From positions 1 through 45,401 of the forward strand of contig JAUWXF010000010.1 of assembly GCA_030616475.1 (NCBI GenBank): a stretch of DNA of 45,401 bases, read 5' to 3'. A program made the position numbers and the translations under genes. This DNA comes from Desulfobacterales bacterium. GTDB lineage: Bacteria; Desulfobacterota; Desulfobacteria; Desulfobacterales; C00003060. The notes under the pieces were generated by a model. The model was given only the letters and a program-made list of their open reading frames with translations. It made no database searches and was not told where the DNA came from. Below, piece by piece: positions 1-7,949 of this stretch (positions are counted from its first letter, which is position 1; the number at the start of each line of letters is the position of its first letter).

Positions 1-25
1 GGCAGAAAATATCTGACAGATCCAT
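1..25 (-). CDS. 5' end of an unidentified gene running off the window
   Basis: An ATG on the minus strand at 25..23 is preceded by AGGGAGA about six bases upstream, a good ribosome binding site. The frame reads MDLSDIFC up to the window edge. It lies about 110 bases downstream of the broken ketosynthase, in the same orientation, so it may be the next gene of the same operon. Eight residues are too few to suggest a product. Confidence 0.35.
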
Positions 26-132
26 GGTATTCTCCCTTTAAGTGGTTAGCCATAATCACTGTTGGAGTAATACAATGGAAACTGCCTTAGGTCAACACAT
101 AATTACAATAGAATGGGGACACCAGGATAAAT

Positions 133-606
133 TCAACAGCCCCCATTTATCCTATAGAAATTGACCAAGTTTGCAGCGCAGCTATTGGCCATGCTTCTTG
201 TTACCCCATACGGAGTAATTCTTCCCTTACCACAAAAAAGCTTTGACCCAGCTTGAAATATTGGATCTGAACTTGAGAAACCGCTTCCTACAATACAACC
301 TACCCTGTCTGAAGAAAGATCTTCTGCCTTAAGTCCGCTATTTCTGACAGCCTCCATGGCTGCAATAGTAGTCTAGATGGCTGACACGTCCATGTAACGA
401 GATTTTGGGCCGATCTTCTGTCTGATTTCACCCATATCCAGGCCCTTAATGGTCCCGGCCACACAGCTCTTGAAGCCAAGCTCAGCCCATTCCGGGACAG
501 CAACTACTCCGGATTTGTTATTCTTGAGGGATTGCAACACCTCATCGCAGTTATTGCCGATGCTAGATACAATCCCGTAGCCTGTTATGACAACTTCTCT
601 CTCCAT
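133..606 (-). pseudogene. Broken FabB-like beta-ketoacyl-ACP synthase (N-terminal third only)
   Basis: The frame begins MEREVVITGYGIVSSIGNN, the N-terminus of the FabB/FabF condensing enzymes of fatty acid or polyketide synthesis. It continues with the FabB-type segments VGCIVGSGF and TPYGVTRSMANSCAANLV. Two lesions are visible. A TAG at 375..373 lies in frame between MDVSAI and TTIAAMEAV, at a place where family members often carry Tyr, so one base change could have made it. The frame then ends at a TGA after INGGC, just before the segment that should carry the catalytic Cys; the two His residues are absent too. No matching sequence follows in the remaining 130 bases. The ATG overlaps the TAA of the upstream radical SAM gene (TAATG), so the intact ancestor was probably translationally coupled to it. 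It should be inactive. Confidence 0.8.
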
Positions 607-2078
607 TACCGAACAGCCTTCTTCCTTCTTCCTTTTCCAAAATCCCTTAAGTGACCCACGACAGCTCTTACTCCCCTGAGTAAATAGTCCACGTCCTCCC
701 ACGAGTGCGTGTCCCTGAGCCGCCTCAGCACAAACCTTGGCGACAGGAAGGACCTGTAGACGCCCTGGCACATCTGAACGACCTCTTCAGGAGCCATGTC
801 AGGTGTCTTGAAAACCGGTTCAGTCATGTCAAAGCGGTCGTAGTCTCTGGCATCAAACCTAAACAGCTTGTTATCGATCCCGTACTGGTATAGCGGAGTG
901 CCGGGATACGGAACAAGTATGGTAGCTTGAAGCATCTCTGCATCTCCGTCGGCCATGAGCTTCCTGGCCAAATCTAGTGTCCGTTGCGCATCTTCTCTTG
1001 TTTCCCACGGATAGCCGACAATCACTGTGAGATGCACGTCTATTCCTGCCCTGGCGGCATTCTGGCACCCTCTTATAATCTCTTTTACCCCGTATCCTTT
1101 TCGTATCTTGGCAAGTGTCTCATCACTGGCGGATTCAAGTCCGGATTTCACCTTCCTGAAGCCTGCCTTTTTCATTAATTTGGGCACTTCGGGGTTCAAC
1201 ATATAATCAAATCTCATATTGCAGGAGAATAAGATTCTTTTGTTATATCCCCTCTCTATCATTCCTTTGCAAAACTTTTCTAGCCAATTTCCTCCGGGAA
1301 AGGTACCCGTATCATCAAATATCTCTTTTGTCCCAAACTCATCCATCAGATATCCAATTTCGTCTAATAGGCTTTCCGGGCTTCTTGTCCTGAAGCGAGG
1401 ATAAAGAGTTGTCCATGCACAGAAGGTGCACTTGGCCCAGGGACAATCCCTGCCCACCATGGTGTACATGAAGGGCAGACGCTTCTTCCATTTCTCGCCA
1501 TAAAGGTGGGCTTTCGTAAGCCTCCTGTCGATAAAGGGGAGTTCATTGAGGTCAAAATCCAGCCTAAACTTTCCGGTATTTCGTACCTGATCTCCGTCCC
1601 TACTCCAAATACCGGCGGGAAGATCATCGCCATCTCTTAAGTGCTTGGCCAGCTCAAGCAACGATATATCATAATTTCCGCCCGTTATTACGTAGTCAAC
1701 GGGCGATTCCAACATCGATTCTTCCGGCTTGGCAGTTACATGATCTCCGAAAAGGACCAGTTTCGATTCAACACCCTTGGCCCTTAGCTCTTTCAAAAGG
1801 CTCCACAGCCTTTTTACAATGGGTGTCTTCGTTTCAAAGACTATTAGGTCCGGCTTTTCCGAATAGATATTGCTTAAGAATTCATCCAGGTTTCTGCCCT
1901 GAGCAATAGCATCATCCCAGCCTACTTCAAAGCCTTCCCGGTCGAGCAATCTGGCAGCCATCGCAGGGACAAGGGGATAGATATATGAACCGACATGGTA
2001 CCACTGAAACTGCCTGTTCTGTGTCCACATAGGACTTCCCTTGTCTCGAAAGGGCGGATAACTAATAAATACCTTCAT
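606..2078 (-). CDS. B12-binding-type radical SAM protein with CX4CX2C cluster motif
   Basis: 490 residues. The N-terminal ~180 residues look like the cobalamin-binding Rossmann domain that precedes many radical SAM enzymes (VFISYPPF, then LFGDHVTAKPEESM), but I see no DxHxxG cobalamin-ligand motif. The radical SAM core follows, with C212, C217 and C220 in GRDCPWAKCTFC. The spacing is CX4CX2C rather than CX3CX2C. Later segments SGLESASDETLAKIRKGY and TVIVGYPWET are typical of the family. Such enzymes use SAM for radical methylation or rearrangement of lipids, sugars or cofactors; the substrate is unknown. The start is ATG 2078, not the TTG one codon earlier, because GGGGA sits seven bases upstream. 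It follows GT2, WecG and phosphatase-like genes and precedes the broken ketosynthase, so a modification of the surface glycan or its lipid is likely. Confidence 0.85.
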   Translation of the reverse strand: MKVFISYPPFRDKGSPMWTQNRQFQWYHVGSYIYPLVPAMAARLLDREGFEVGWDDAIAQGRNLDEFLSNIYSEKPDLIVFETKTPIVKRLWSLLKELRAKGVESKLVLFGDHVTAKPEESMLESPVDYVITGGNYDISLLELAKHLRDGDDLPAGIWSRDGDQVRNTGKFRLDFDLNELPFIDRRLTKAHLYGEKWKKRLPFMYTMVGRDCPWAKCTFCAWTTLYPRFRTRSPESLLDEIGYLMDEFGTKEIFDDTGTFPGGNWLEKFCKGMIERGYNKRILFSCNMRFDYMLNPEVPKLMKKAGFRKVKSGLESASDETLAKIRKGYGVKEIIRGCQNAARAGIDVHLTVIVGYPWETREDAQRTLDLARKLMADGDAEMLQATILVPYPGTPLYQYGIDNKLFRFDARDYDRFDMTEPVFKTPDMAPEEVVQMCQGVYRSFLSPRFVLRRLRDTHSWEDVDYLLRGVRAVVGHLRDFGKGRRKKAVR

Positions 2079-2098
2079 CAAAAAATCCCCAAAAAAGG

Positions 2099-2284
2099 CT
2101 CACCGCAGAGGCGCAGAGCACGCAGAGATTTTGTTTCTTGCTTTCCGCTGAGAGGGCGGAAAGCAAGAAAATAACACCTGTGCCTTCGGCAAATCACTCT
2201 TTCAACTTGCGGAGCCTATTCCTCCAGGGTCAACGGCAATGGGAAAAAACTTCAATTCTCTGCGCTCTCCGCGCCTGGGGTGAG
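2099..2284. repeat. Palindromic intergenic repeat, copy A
   Basis: The left arm (2099..2128) starts CTCACCGCAGAGGCGCAGAG. The right arm (2256..2284) is its imperfect reverse complement and ends GCGCCTGGGGTGAG. Between them, 2134..2170 is a perfect 15-bp hairpin (TTTCTTGCTTTCCGC and its complement). The element fills the gap between the GT2 stop and the radical SAM start. Three relatives with the same arm consensus are at 3502, 6147 and 21214. It has no coding capacity and could act as a transcript-end hairpin or be a non-autonomous mobile remnant. Confidence 0.8.
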
Positions 2285-2287
2285 TTA

Positions 2288-3499
2288 TTACAAAATATCC
2301 TTCCTTTCTGTCTTTATCCAGTGTTCTCCAACTTTATGCAAGTAGCCCCAAATGACCGTTCCCACTCTCCACATCAGAAAGAAAGGGGCATATAAAAGAT
2401 TTACGTATGTCTTCCAATGGGCCTTCGCTTTGGTCAAACCCAGCAATATGTAAGCAACAAGAGCAAATATTATAGTAGACCACATCATGGAAAGAGTGTC
2501 AAATTCCCTAAACGAAAAAGCAAGAAATAGACCGAATAGAGAAAAACAAAGCACAACAAATAGCGAAAAAGGCGGGATGAGCAGTTCCATGGCCGTGTCC
2601 AGATAACCCAAATCCCTCTTTCTGATGGCCTCTCCAACAAGTTGAACCAGATACTTATTTCTGACCTGAAATCTGCCGATATCCCAACGTGAGCGCTGTA
2701 TTTTCGAATCCTTAAATGTTCGGGGGATCTCAGCAAATACCAGCGCCTCCGGCGCAAAAGAGACCCTTATGCCGTTTAAGCGCAACATCACGGCATACTC
2801 CATGTCCTCCACTATGGAGGTGGCATCCCACCCGAACCGCCTTATGACCTCCTTTGAGAAACACATTCCGTTTCCAAGCAGATTGCTGGACCAGCCCAAT
2901 CTGGTTCTGCCCTTGTACCTGAGGTTTCTACTCAAGGCAAAACCAAGATATGAAAGACTCGCCATGGGAGATGCTCCAGGATTTATAACGTCATAATACC
3001 CCTGAATGGCCATCTCACCCTTTGCTATTCTCTTGTCCATTGCCCCCAAAAAATGTGGTTCAAATATTGTATCGGCATCGATGATAACAAAGGCATCATA
3101 TCCCTCAAACCCTCCTGCCTTCTTCAAAGCATCAAAGCCCCACTGAAGGGCAAAGCCCTTCCCCTTTTGCTCTTCATCCTTTCTCTCCAGGACACTGACT
3201 CTGTATGCCATGGCGAGCCGGGCCGTTTCATCTGTGCAATTATCAGCAATAACCACTGTTTCAAACAATGCTGCTGGATAATCCAGTTTTTCTGCACTCT
3301 TCAGCGTCGCCCCTATAACCGTAGCCTCATTATGTGCTGGAACAAGGATGGCAAATCTTGTTCGGGGCTTCCCAGGCTTGGCGTGCTTCTTTGGAGGCAA
3401 GAGGCTCACGACTGCCAGAAACCACAGATACACCATCACCGCAAGAAGCAGTCCGCCTGATATCCAGAAAAACACCTCAACGCTTACCATGTCTGTCAC
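2288..3499 (-). CDS. Membrane glycosyltransferase family 2
   Basis: 403 residues. An N-terminal membrane segment (about 9-33) is followed by a GT-A domain opening with ILVPAHNE (51-58). The nucleotide/metal motif DAD is at 141-143, the ED catalytic pair at 231-232, and QRSRW at 268-272 matches the QxxRW motif of processive cellulose/hyaluronan-synthase-like GT2 enzymes. Hydrophobic segments from about 310 to 385 form a C-terminal membrane bundle. It likely transfers a sugar from a nucleotide donor at the inner membrane during glycan assembly, perhaps processively. The first codon is GTG at 3499; ATG at 3490 is an equally possible start and neither has a clear ribosome binding site. Repeat copy B abuts its 5' end and copy A its 3' end. 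Confidence 0.9.
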   Translation of the reverse strand: MTDMVSVEVFFWISGGLLLAVMVYLWFLAVVSLLPPKKHAKPGKPRTRFAILVPAHNEATVIGATLKSAEKLDYPAALFETVVIADNCTDETARLAMAYRVSVLERKDEEQKGKGFALQWGFDALKKAGGFEGYDAFVIIDADTIFEPHFLGAMDKRIAKGEMAIQGYYDVINPGASPMASLSYLGFALSRNLRYKGRTRLGWSSNLLGNGMCFSKEVIRRFGWDATSIVEDMEYAVMLRLNGIRVSFAPEALVFAEIPRTFKDSKIQRSRWDIGRFQVRNKYLVQLVGEAIRKRDLGYLDTAMELLIPPFSLFVVLCFSLFGLFLAFSFREFDTLSMMWSTIIFALVAYILLGLTKAKAHWKTYVNLLYAPFFLMWRVGTVIWGYLHKVGEHWIKTERKDIL

Positions 3500-3501
3500 A
3501 T

Positions 3502-3652
3502 CTCACTGCCGAGACGCTAAGAACGCAGAGATTTCAGAGTTCTTTGGCCGAAGGCCAGAGCTCTTTATAGAGAATCGGTGCCTCCCGATTCTCTATAATA
3601 CGTGTTTCTCTGTGTACTCTGCGCCTCAAACGAGCGAAGCGAGTGGGCGGTG
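3502..3652. repeat. Palindromic intergenic repeat, copy B
   Basis: The left arm (3502..3534) contains CTCACTGCCGAGACGCTAAG followed by AACGCAGAGA. The right arm (3607..3652) contains TCTCTGTGTACTCTGCGCCTC and ends in GGCGGTG. Inside, 3566..3597 is a perfect 13-bp hairpin (TATAGAGAATCGG and its complement), preceded by the small hairpin TGGCCGAAGGCCA. It lies between the WecG stop and the GT2 start and belongs to the same family as copies A, C and D. Confidence 0.7.
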
Positions 3653-3663
3653 GAATATATACC

Positions 3664-4452
3664 CTATGCGTCGTCTCTGCAGTTATCATTATTTCTTGTT
3701 GAAACCTTCCACCGAAAGACATACCACATGAACAACAAATTCCCGAAAAGATAGCGCTTCCACAAACGTCTCGGTTCAGACAACAGTCTGCAAAGCCATT
3801 CAAATCCGTTGTCCAATAACAATTGAGGACCACGTGCAAGTCTGCCTGACAGAAAGTCAAACATGGCCCCAACTCCCCAGATCACAGGGGCGTTAATCCG
3901 GTCACAATTTTGTTCTATCCACTTTTCTTGGTAAGGCACACCCATGCCGACCATTACTATCTGGGCGTCGGCCTTGATGATTTGTTCAACTATCCTGTCC
4001 CATTCCCACTCTTGAAAATATCCGTGGTGAGTGCCGACAATTTCAAGCCCCGGGTTGTCCTGTTTCAACCTTTGTGCGGCAGCCTCTGCCACCCCGGGTC
4101 GCGCCCCTAACATGTAGACTCTGAATCCCTTTTCTGCAAAAAGGCTGAAAAACCTTGGCATAAAATCGGCGGCTGTCAACCGGCCTGGCAGGTAATGACC
4201 CAACAGCCTGGCTCCCCACACAAGGCTAATACCATCTGCGTACACCAAATGCGCGTTATTCAAGATATTGTGATACGCCTCATCCTTTCTTGATATCACC
4301 ATGCAGTGGGCGTTCACGTACATGACCTTGCGCGATCTCTTATGCCGGACGAAGTGAATAATCCTGTCAAAAAGCCCCTTTTCATCGACTATTTCTATGT
4401 CAACATCCATGAAGTTAATGGCATCTTTGTCTCTGTTTACTGTGGAAGACAT
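3664..4452 (-). CDS. WecG/TagA/CpsF family glycosyltransferase (GT26)
   Basis: 262 residues, the usual length for the family. Family segments are visible in order: VMYVNAHCMVISRKDEAY, YADGISLVWGARLLG, VYMLGARPGVAEAAA, IVMVGMGVPYQEKWIE and VIWGVGAMFDFLSGR. Members transfer N-acetylmannosaminuronic acid, N-acetylmannosamine or related sugars to a polyprenyl-diphosphate-linked GlcNAc on the inner face of the membrane, usually as the second step of glycan assembly. The exact sugar cannot be read here. The ATG lies two bases after the TAG of the upstream phosphatase-like gene, so the two are probably co-translated. The C-terminal segment (SEPRRLWKRYLFGN onward) is basic and hydrophobic and may rest on the membrane. 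Confidence 0.9.
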   Translation of the reverse strand: MSSTVNRDKDAINFMDVDIEIVDEKGLFDRIIHFVRHKRSRKVMYVNAHCMVISRKDEAYHNILNNAHLVYADGISLVWGARLLGHYLPGRLTAADFMPRFFSLFAEKGFRVYMLGARPGVAEAAAQRLKQDNPGLEIVGTHHGYFQEWEWDRIVEQIIKADAQIVMVGMGVPYQEKWIEQNCDRINAPVIWGVGAMFDFLSGRLARGPQLLLDNGFEWLCRLLSEPRRLWKRYLFGNLLFMWYVFRWKVSTRNNDNCRDDA

Positions 4453-4454
4453 CC

Positions 4455-6113
4455 CTATAAATATCCCAGCCCTTTTAACCTCTCCGCCACCTTCCGGCTC
4501 TCTTCGTCTGAATAGGCAACAACCTCATCTGCCCTTGCCACTTGTCCGGAGCGCCCGAACCTCGGAGGATTGTCCCTGCAAAATTCTTCCTCAAATATCT
4601 CAGTAAGGACCCTTCCGTCCATATCATCCGGAATAGCTTCACCAAGCATGTAGAGGATCGTTGGGGCCACATCGCAGATCCCGGCATCAGATATCTCGGA
4701 ACCCGTCTTTATCTTCCCGCCCATGACCATAAAGGTCCCGTTGAGACGATGGGTGCCCACGTGTTTATACTCTGAACAGTCAATGTTCATGTGGGGACCG
4801 AAGATTTCTCTCTTTTCTTTGCCCAAGGTGACTGAAGTGTAATAAGCATAATCATCCCAGCCAATCAGCAAATCCGGGGCATCCTCAACATAAGGGCCGT
4901 CATACAAATCCTCCCGCCTGTATACCTTTTCTACGATCTTCTCACCGGTATCAGGATCTGTAAGGCAGGTGAGGTCTTCAATGATCTGATCGCACAGGTC
5001 CTCATATTGCCTGCCAGGCTCCACAACACCCTTTGGCTCCCTGCCCTTAAGGTTCACATAGATATTGCCATACATGCCGAAGCCATACGCCTTTGTCTTT
5101 TCCCATTCAATGTCTGAAAAAGACAACATGGACTCAACCTTATCCCTTACACCTCCAAACCTCGTTTCAATGAAGTTCTTGGCAGACCTTGGCAAGAAAC
5201 GCTTGGCTAAAAACCGAGCCTGCTGCACGGCCCTTTCCACCGGACTTTGCCCCTTTTTCCTGTATGCCAGAAAGCCATTTTTCTCCAACCATCTATTAAG
5301 GAAGAACACCTTCTTAATGGGACCCGAACCGTGATCTGACATAATAATGACCGAAGTATTCTCATCCAAGTCAGTAAGCAGAGTACCCACATGAGCATCA
5401 GTATTTTCATACGTCTTGACGAGGAGGTCGCCTTCAAAACCCATACCATTTTGGATCCTCCCGTAGACACCTTCGTCCAGATGTTGATGTGCCACTCGGT
5501 CGGTATTATTGTATACTGTCATGAAAAGATCACAGGGATATCTCTTCATAAGGTATTTGCTTATTCCTGTCCTGTTTTTGTCTTCAATCTTGACATCCTT
5601 CCAGAATCTTTCCTGATCGATTGTCCGCCCTACCGGAGAGGCTAAATGTATGTGATAATGCCCAAATTCCCTTTTGATTTCATTATAGAGTCGAGCAGGA
5701 TAGAAGGCTCTTGCGTCCTCTCCAGGGGAGTCCATACCAGAAAGCATAAATCCATTTACCTTTTCCGGCGGGAAGGTAAATGGTATCGCTATCGCCCCAA
5801 CTTTCTTTCCGGCCCTACTCAGAATAGAAAAGATACTTTCCGCCTTCCTCGCACTGGCATTAACAAATTCAATGTCATATGAGTCCTTTTTTCTGCGGCT
5901 AAAATCAAAAATGCCGTGCTTACCCGCCTTCTTTCCCGTCAAAAAGCTCGTCCATGCCTGTGGCGTAATGGGGTGGATAGTTGATTTCAAGTCCCCGTAA
6001 ACACCATTTGTCATAATACTTGCTAAAGCTGGCAGTCGCCCTTGTTCAACTAGAGGTCTAATAATATCAAGAGTAGCGCCATCCAAACCTATTACAACGA
6101 CTTTTCTATTCAT
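4455..6113 (-). CDS. Alkaline-phosphatase-superfamily phosphodiesterase/transferase (first paralog)
   Basis: 552 residues of the type I phosphodiesterase/nucleotide pyrophosphatase fold. VIGLDGATLD holds the first metal-binding Asp (D11). ITPQAWTSFLTG holds the likely nucleophile Thr (T55). NNTDRVAHQHL and MSDHGSGPIK supply further Asp and His ligands, and GTHRLNGTFMVMGG ends the metal site. The C-terminus is ERLKGLGYL, shared with the paralog at 10688..12217. The superfamily includes phosphatases, sulfatases, phosphodiesterases and phosphoethanolamine or phosphoglycerol transferases. I see no signal peptide or clear membrane anchor, so a cytoplasmic or membrane-face role on a glycan-lipid intermediate is an inference. 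It sits directly ahead of WecG. Confidence 0.85.
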   Translation of the reverse strand: MNRKVVVIGLDGATLDIIRPLVEQGRLPALASIMTNGVYGDLKSTIHPITPQAWTSFLTGKKAGKHGIFDFSRRKKDSYDIEFVNASARKAESIFSILSRAGKKVGAIAIPFTFPPEKVNGFMLSGMDSPGEDARAFYPARLYNEIKREFGHYHIHLASPVGRTIDQERFWKDVKIEDKNRTGISKYLMKRYPCDLFMTVYNNTDRVAHQHLDEGVYGRIQNGMGFEGDLLVKTYENTDAHVGTLLTDLDENTSVIIMSDHGSGPIKKVFFLNRWLEKNGFLAYRKKGQSPVERAVQQARFLAKRFLPRSAKNFIETRFGGVRDKVESMLSFSDIEWEKTKAYGFGMYGNIYVNLKGREPKGVVEPGRQYEDLCDQIIEDLTCLTDPDTGEKIVEKVYRREDLYDGPYVEDAPDLLIGWDDYAYYTSVTLGKEKREIFGPHMNIDCSEYKHVGTHRLNGTFMVMGGKIKTGSEISDAGICDVAPTILYMLGEAIPDDMDGRVLTEIFEEEFCRDNPPRFGRSGQVARADEVVAYSDEESRKVAERLKGLGYL

Positions 6114-6146
6114 CTTTCCAACAATAACCCTTCAGTGCCTACATCT

Positions 6147-6208
6147 TCGCCACAGATGTGAAGCACACAGATGCTCCATTCTTATTCTCTCTGCGCCCTT
6201 GCGGTGAA
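6147..6208. repeat. Palindromic intergenic repeat, copy C (short, degraded)
   Basis: The left part reads CGCCACAGATGTGAAGCACA and the right part TCTCTGCGCCCTTGCGGTGA. These are related to the arms of copies A, B and D, but the centre is short and no strong internal hairpin remains. It fills the gap between the GH39-like gene and the first phosphatase-like gene. Confidence 0.55.
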
Positions 6209-6211
6209 CTA

Positions 6212-7900
6212 TTACGTTCGTTCCACTTTTATCAATACTACTCCATAAATTGGCAGGGCAATAATCTTCCCAAAGTCTTTTGAACCACTCCCGTGGTCGA
6301 CAACTTCCAATTCAGGACCAGAACCGTAGTAACTATTCGAGTGATTTTGATCTATCGAATATATCTCGTAGGTATATTTCGAAAAAGGTAAATTACTAAT
6401 ACTCACTGCAACACGTTTGCTTAGCCCATAATTAGGATTCCTGGTCATTACGTAGTAAGTAATCAACAATGAGACGCTATCGTTACCCCTGGTTGCAATT
6501 CCATAGATATTATCATCAGAGACGTTTACTCCGATTCTGTCAATATCATTGCCAAGCATTGAAAACAACTTGAACGCATTGAAACTTGCTTTCGGAAAAT
6601 TTTTGCCATTCGCTCTGAACAGTCCGTAAAAACCACCAAATCCTTGATCATAATGAGAGACCCTTCGGTTGGACAGCACATACAGGTTCTGGCCCTCAGT
6701 ACTCGAGCCCGTGATATCGATGAGCCCTCTTGTTATAAATGATGCTCCATAGTGGGTATCATGCCTTCTATCTGCAACATGATTTACGTTCCACTCCGTC
6801 AAGAACAACTTTGTTGAATCCAGCCCCTCCTGATTCAGAATCCGCTTAAGATGAGAGCTTACAAAAGAGTACGGATACTGCACGGCTTTTTGGTTCAATG
6901 CTTTAAGCTCTTTCAGATAACCATGAAGGTCTACAATTATGCTGTTTATTTCCAACTCACTGAAACCTTGGTTCTTGAGCTTGTCTTCGAAATACCGACG
7001 GACAAAACTGACTGTCACTTCGCGTGAACCGAGCTTGTCAAGAACAAAAGACAGCGCGTCATCAATGCCATACCAGTGCCAGGAATAAAAATCTAAGGGC
7101 ACCCCGCTTGACTTGACATATTCAGCAAAAAACCGCGTCCACCATATACCGCTCGGATTAGGAATCACAGCCATTCCGCCTATCTTTGCGTTTGGGTCGG
7201 CATTCCTAATTCCAGCTGCAGAGGACTTATAGATCTTGAAGAATTCTTTCATTACCTGTACGGCATTGTGACCGAGTTCATTTGGCCGACATCCGTAGAC
7301 TATAGCTCCCCCTTTTTCTTTGCACGGCATCATCCGCGTATACCATGTAGACCCGGCGTTGGGCTCGCCAAAAATCTCGTAGTAATCCACTTGTTTCAGC
7401 TCCAACCGGCCTAGCCTCCGTATTGTCTCAGAAACAAGTTTCGCCCATTCATTGTAGTCTTCCGGAGGATACTTGGCAAAATTAGGCAGGTTGTTCGTTA
7501 CAACCTGTCTGTCTTTAGAAACAGACAACCAGGCGGGTATCCCGTATATCTGAAGTATAATTTGGCAGCCCCTCGTTTTGGCCACATTCATGTTGCGGAC
7601 AATCGTTTTCATATCTTCCAGAGTCAAATCATCGCCTTGCCATGGGAAGTTGGTGTAACCACCGTCACTTTTTTTGACCCGGTGCAACCTGATCTTCAAC
7701 CGGTAAAGATCTGTCCCAACCTCTTCAATAAAACGCTTCTGGGCCTCTTTTTGCCCCCAGAAATTGACTCCACCAGCAATATTTCTTAATGATCCTTGTG
7801 TCCGAGAAAAATCAACTACTATCTCCGCTGCATGGGCACAAAGAGATGGAAAAACAAAGCACACAACAGCCAAAATAGGTACCAAAACGCGTTTTTTCAC
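6212..7900 (-). CDS. Secreted GH39-like glycoside hydrolase
   Basis: About 562 residues. MKKRVLVPILAVVCFVFPSLCAHA is a clear Sec signal peptide. The body looks like a (beta/alpha)8 clan-A hydrolase. YYEIFGEPNAG carries the expected acid/base Glu (about residue 179) and FLTEWNVNH the expected nucleophile Glu (about 369), with FYSWHWYG between them. A beta-rich C-terminal region follows. GH39 enzymes include beta-xylosidases and exopolysaccharide hydrolases; cleavage or editing of the locus's own glycan in the periplasm is inferred. I prefer GTG 7900, which has GAGGG eight bases upstream and gives a normal signal peptide; TTG at 7915 is the alternative. It follows the deacetylase gene directly across an 8-bp tandem repeat, as if glycan-trimming enzymes were grouped. 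Confidence 0.8.
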   Translation of the reverse strand: MKKRVLVPILAVVCFVFPSLCAHAAEIVVDFSRTQGSLRNIAGGVNFWGQKEAQKRFIEEVGTDLYRLKIRLHRVKKSDGGYTNFPWQGDDLTLEDMKTIVRNMNVAKTRGCQIILQIYGIPAWLSVSKDRQVVTNNLPNFAKYPPEDYNEWAKLVSETIRRLGRLELKQVDYYEIFGEPNAGSTWYTRMMPCKEKGGAIVYGCRPNELGHNAVQVMKEFFKIYKSSAAGIRNADPNAKIGGMAVIPNPSGIWWTRFFAEYVKSSGVPLDFYSWHWYGIDDALSFVLDKLGSREVTVSFVRRYFEDKLKNQGFSELEINSIIVDLHGYLKELKALNQKAVQYPYSFVSSHLKRILNQEGLDSTKLFLTEWNVNHVADRRHDTHYGASFITRGLIDITGSSTEGQNLYVLSNRRVSHYDQGFGGFYGLFRANGKNFPKASFNAFKLFSMLGNDIDRIGVNVSDDNIYGIATRGNDSVSLLITYYVMTRNPNYGLSKRVAVSISNLPFSKYTYEIYSIDQNHSNSYYGSGPELEVVDHGSGSKDFGKIIALPIYGVVLIKVERT

Positions 7901-7910
7901 ACCTTCAACC

Positions 7911-7949
7911 CTCAATTCCTCAATTCCTCAATTCCTAAATCCCTAAATC
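7911..7949. repeat. 8-bp tandem array at a gene junction
   Basis: On the plus strand CTCAATTC occurs three times (7911..7934), followed by two related CCTAAATC units (7934..7949). The array encodes the last residues of the deacetylase (DLGIEELRN, then stop) and supplies the ribosome-binding region of the GH39-like gene. A gain or loss of one unit is not a multiple of three. Confidence 0.8.

Noticed and set aside
373-375. Reading the TAG in the ketosynthase fragment as pyrrolysine or a suppressed stop
   Set aside because: The gene is also truncated before its catalytic residues, and the position normally holds Tyr or a similar residue, so a simple nonsense mutation explains it.
2134-2170. Perfect hairpin read as a Rho-independent terminator for GT2
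   Set aside because: It is the core of the larger repeat A and lacks a T-run on the transcribed strand, so it was described as repeat rather than terminator.
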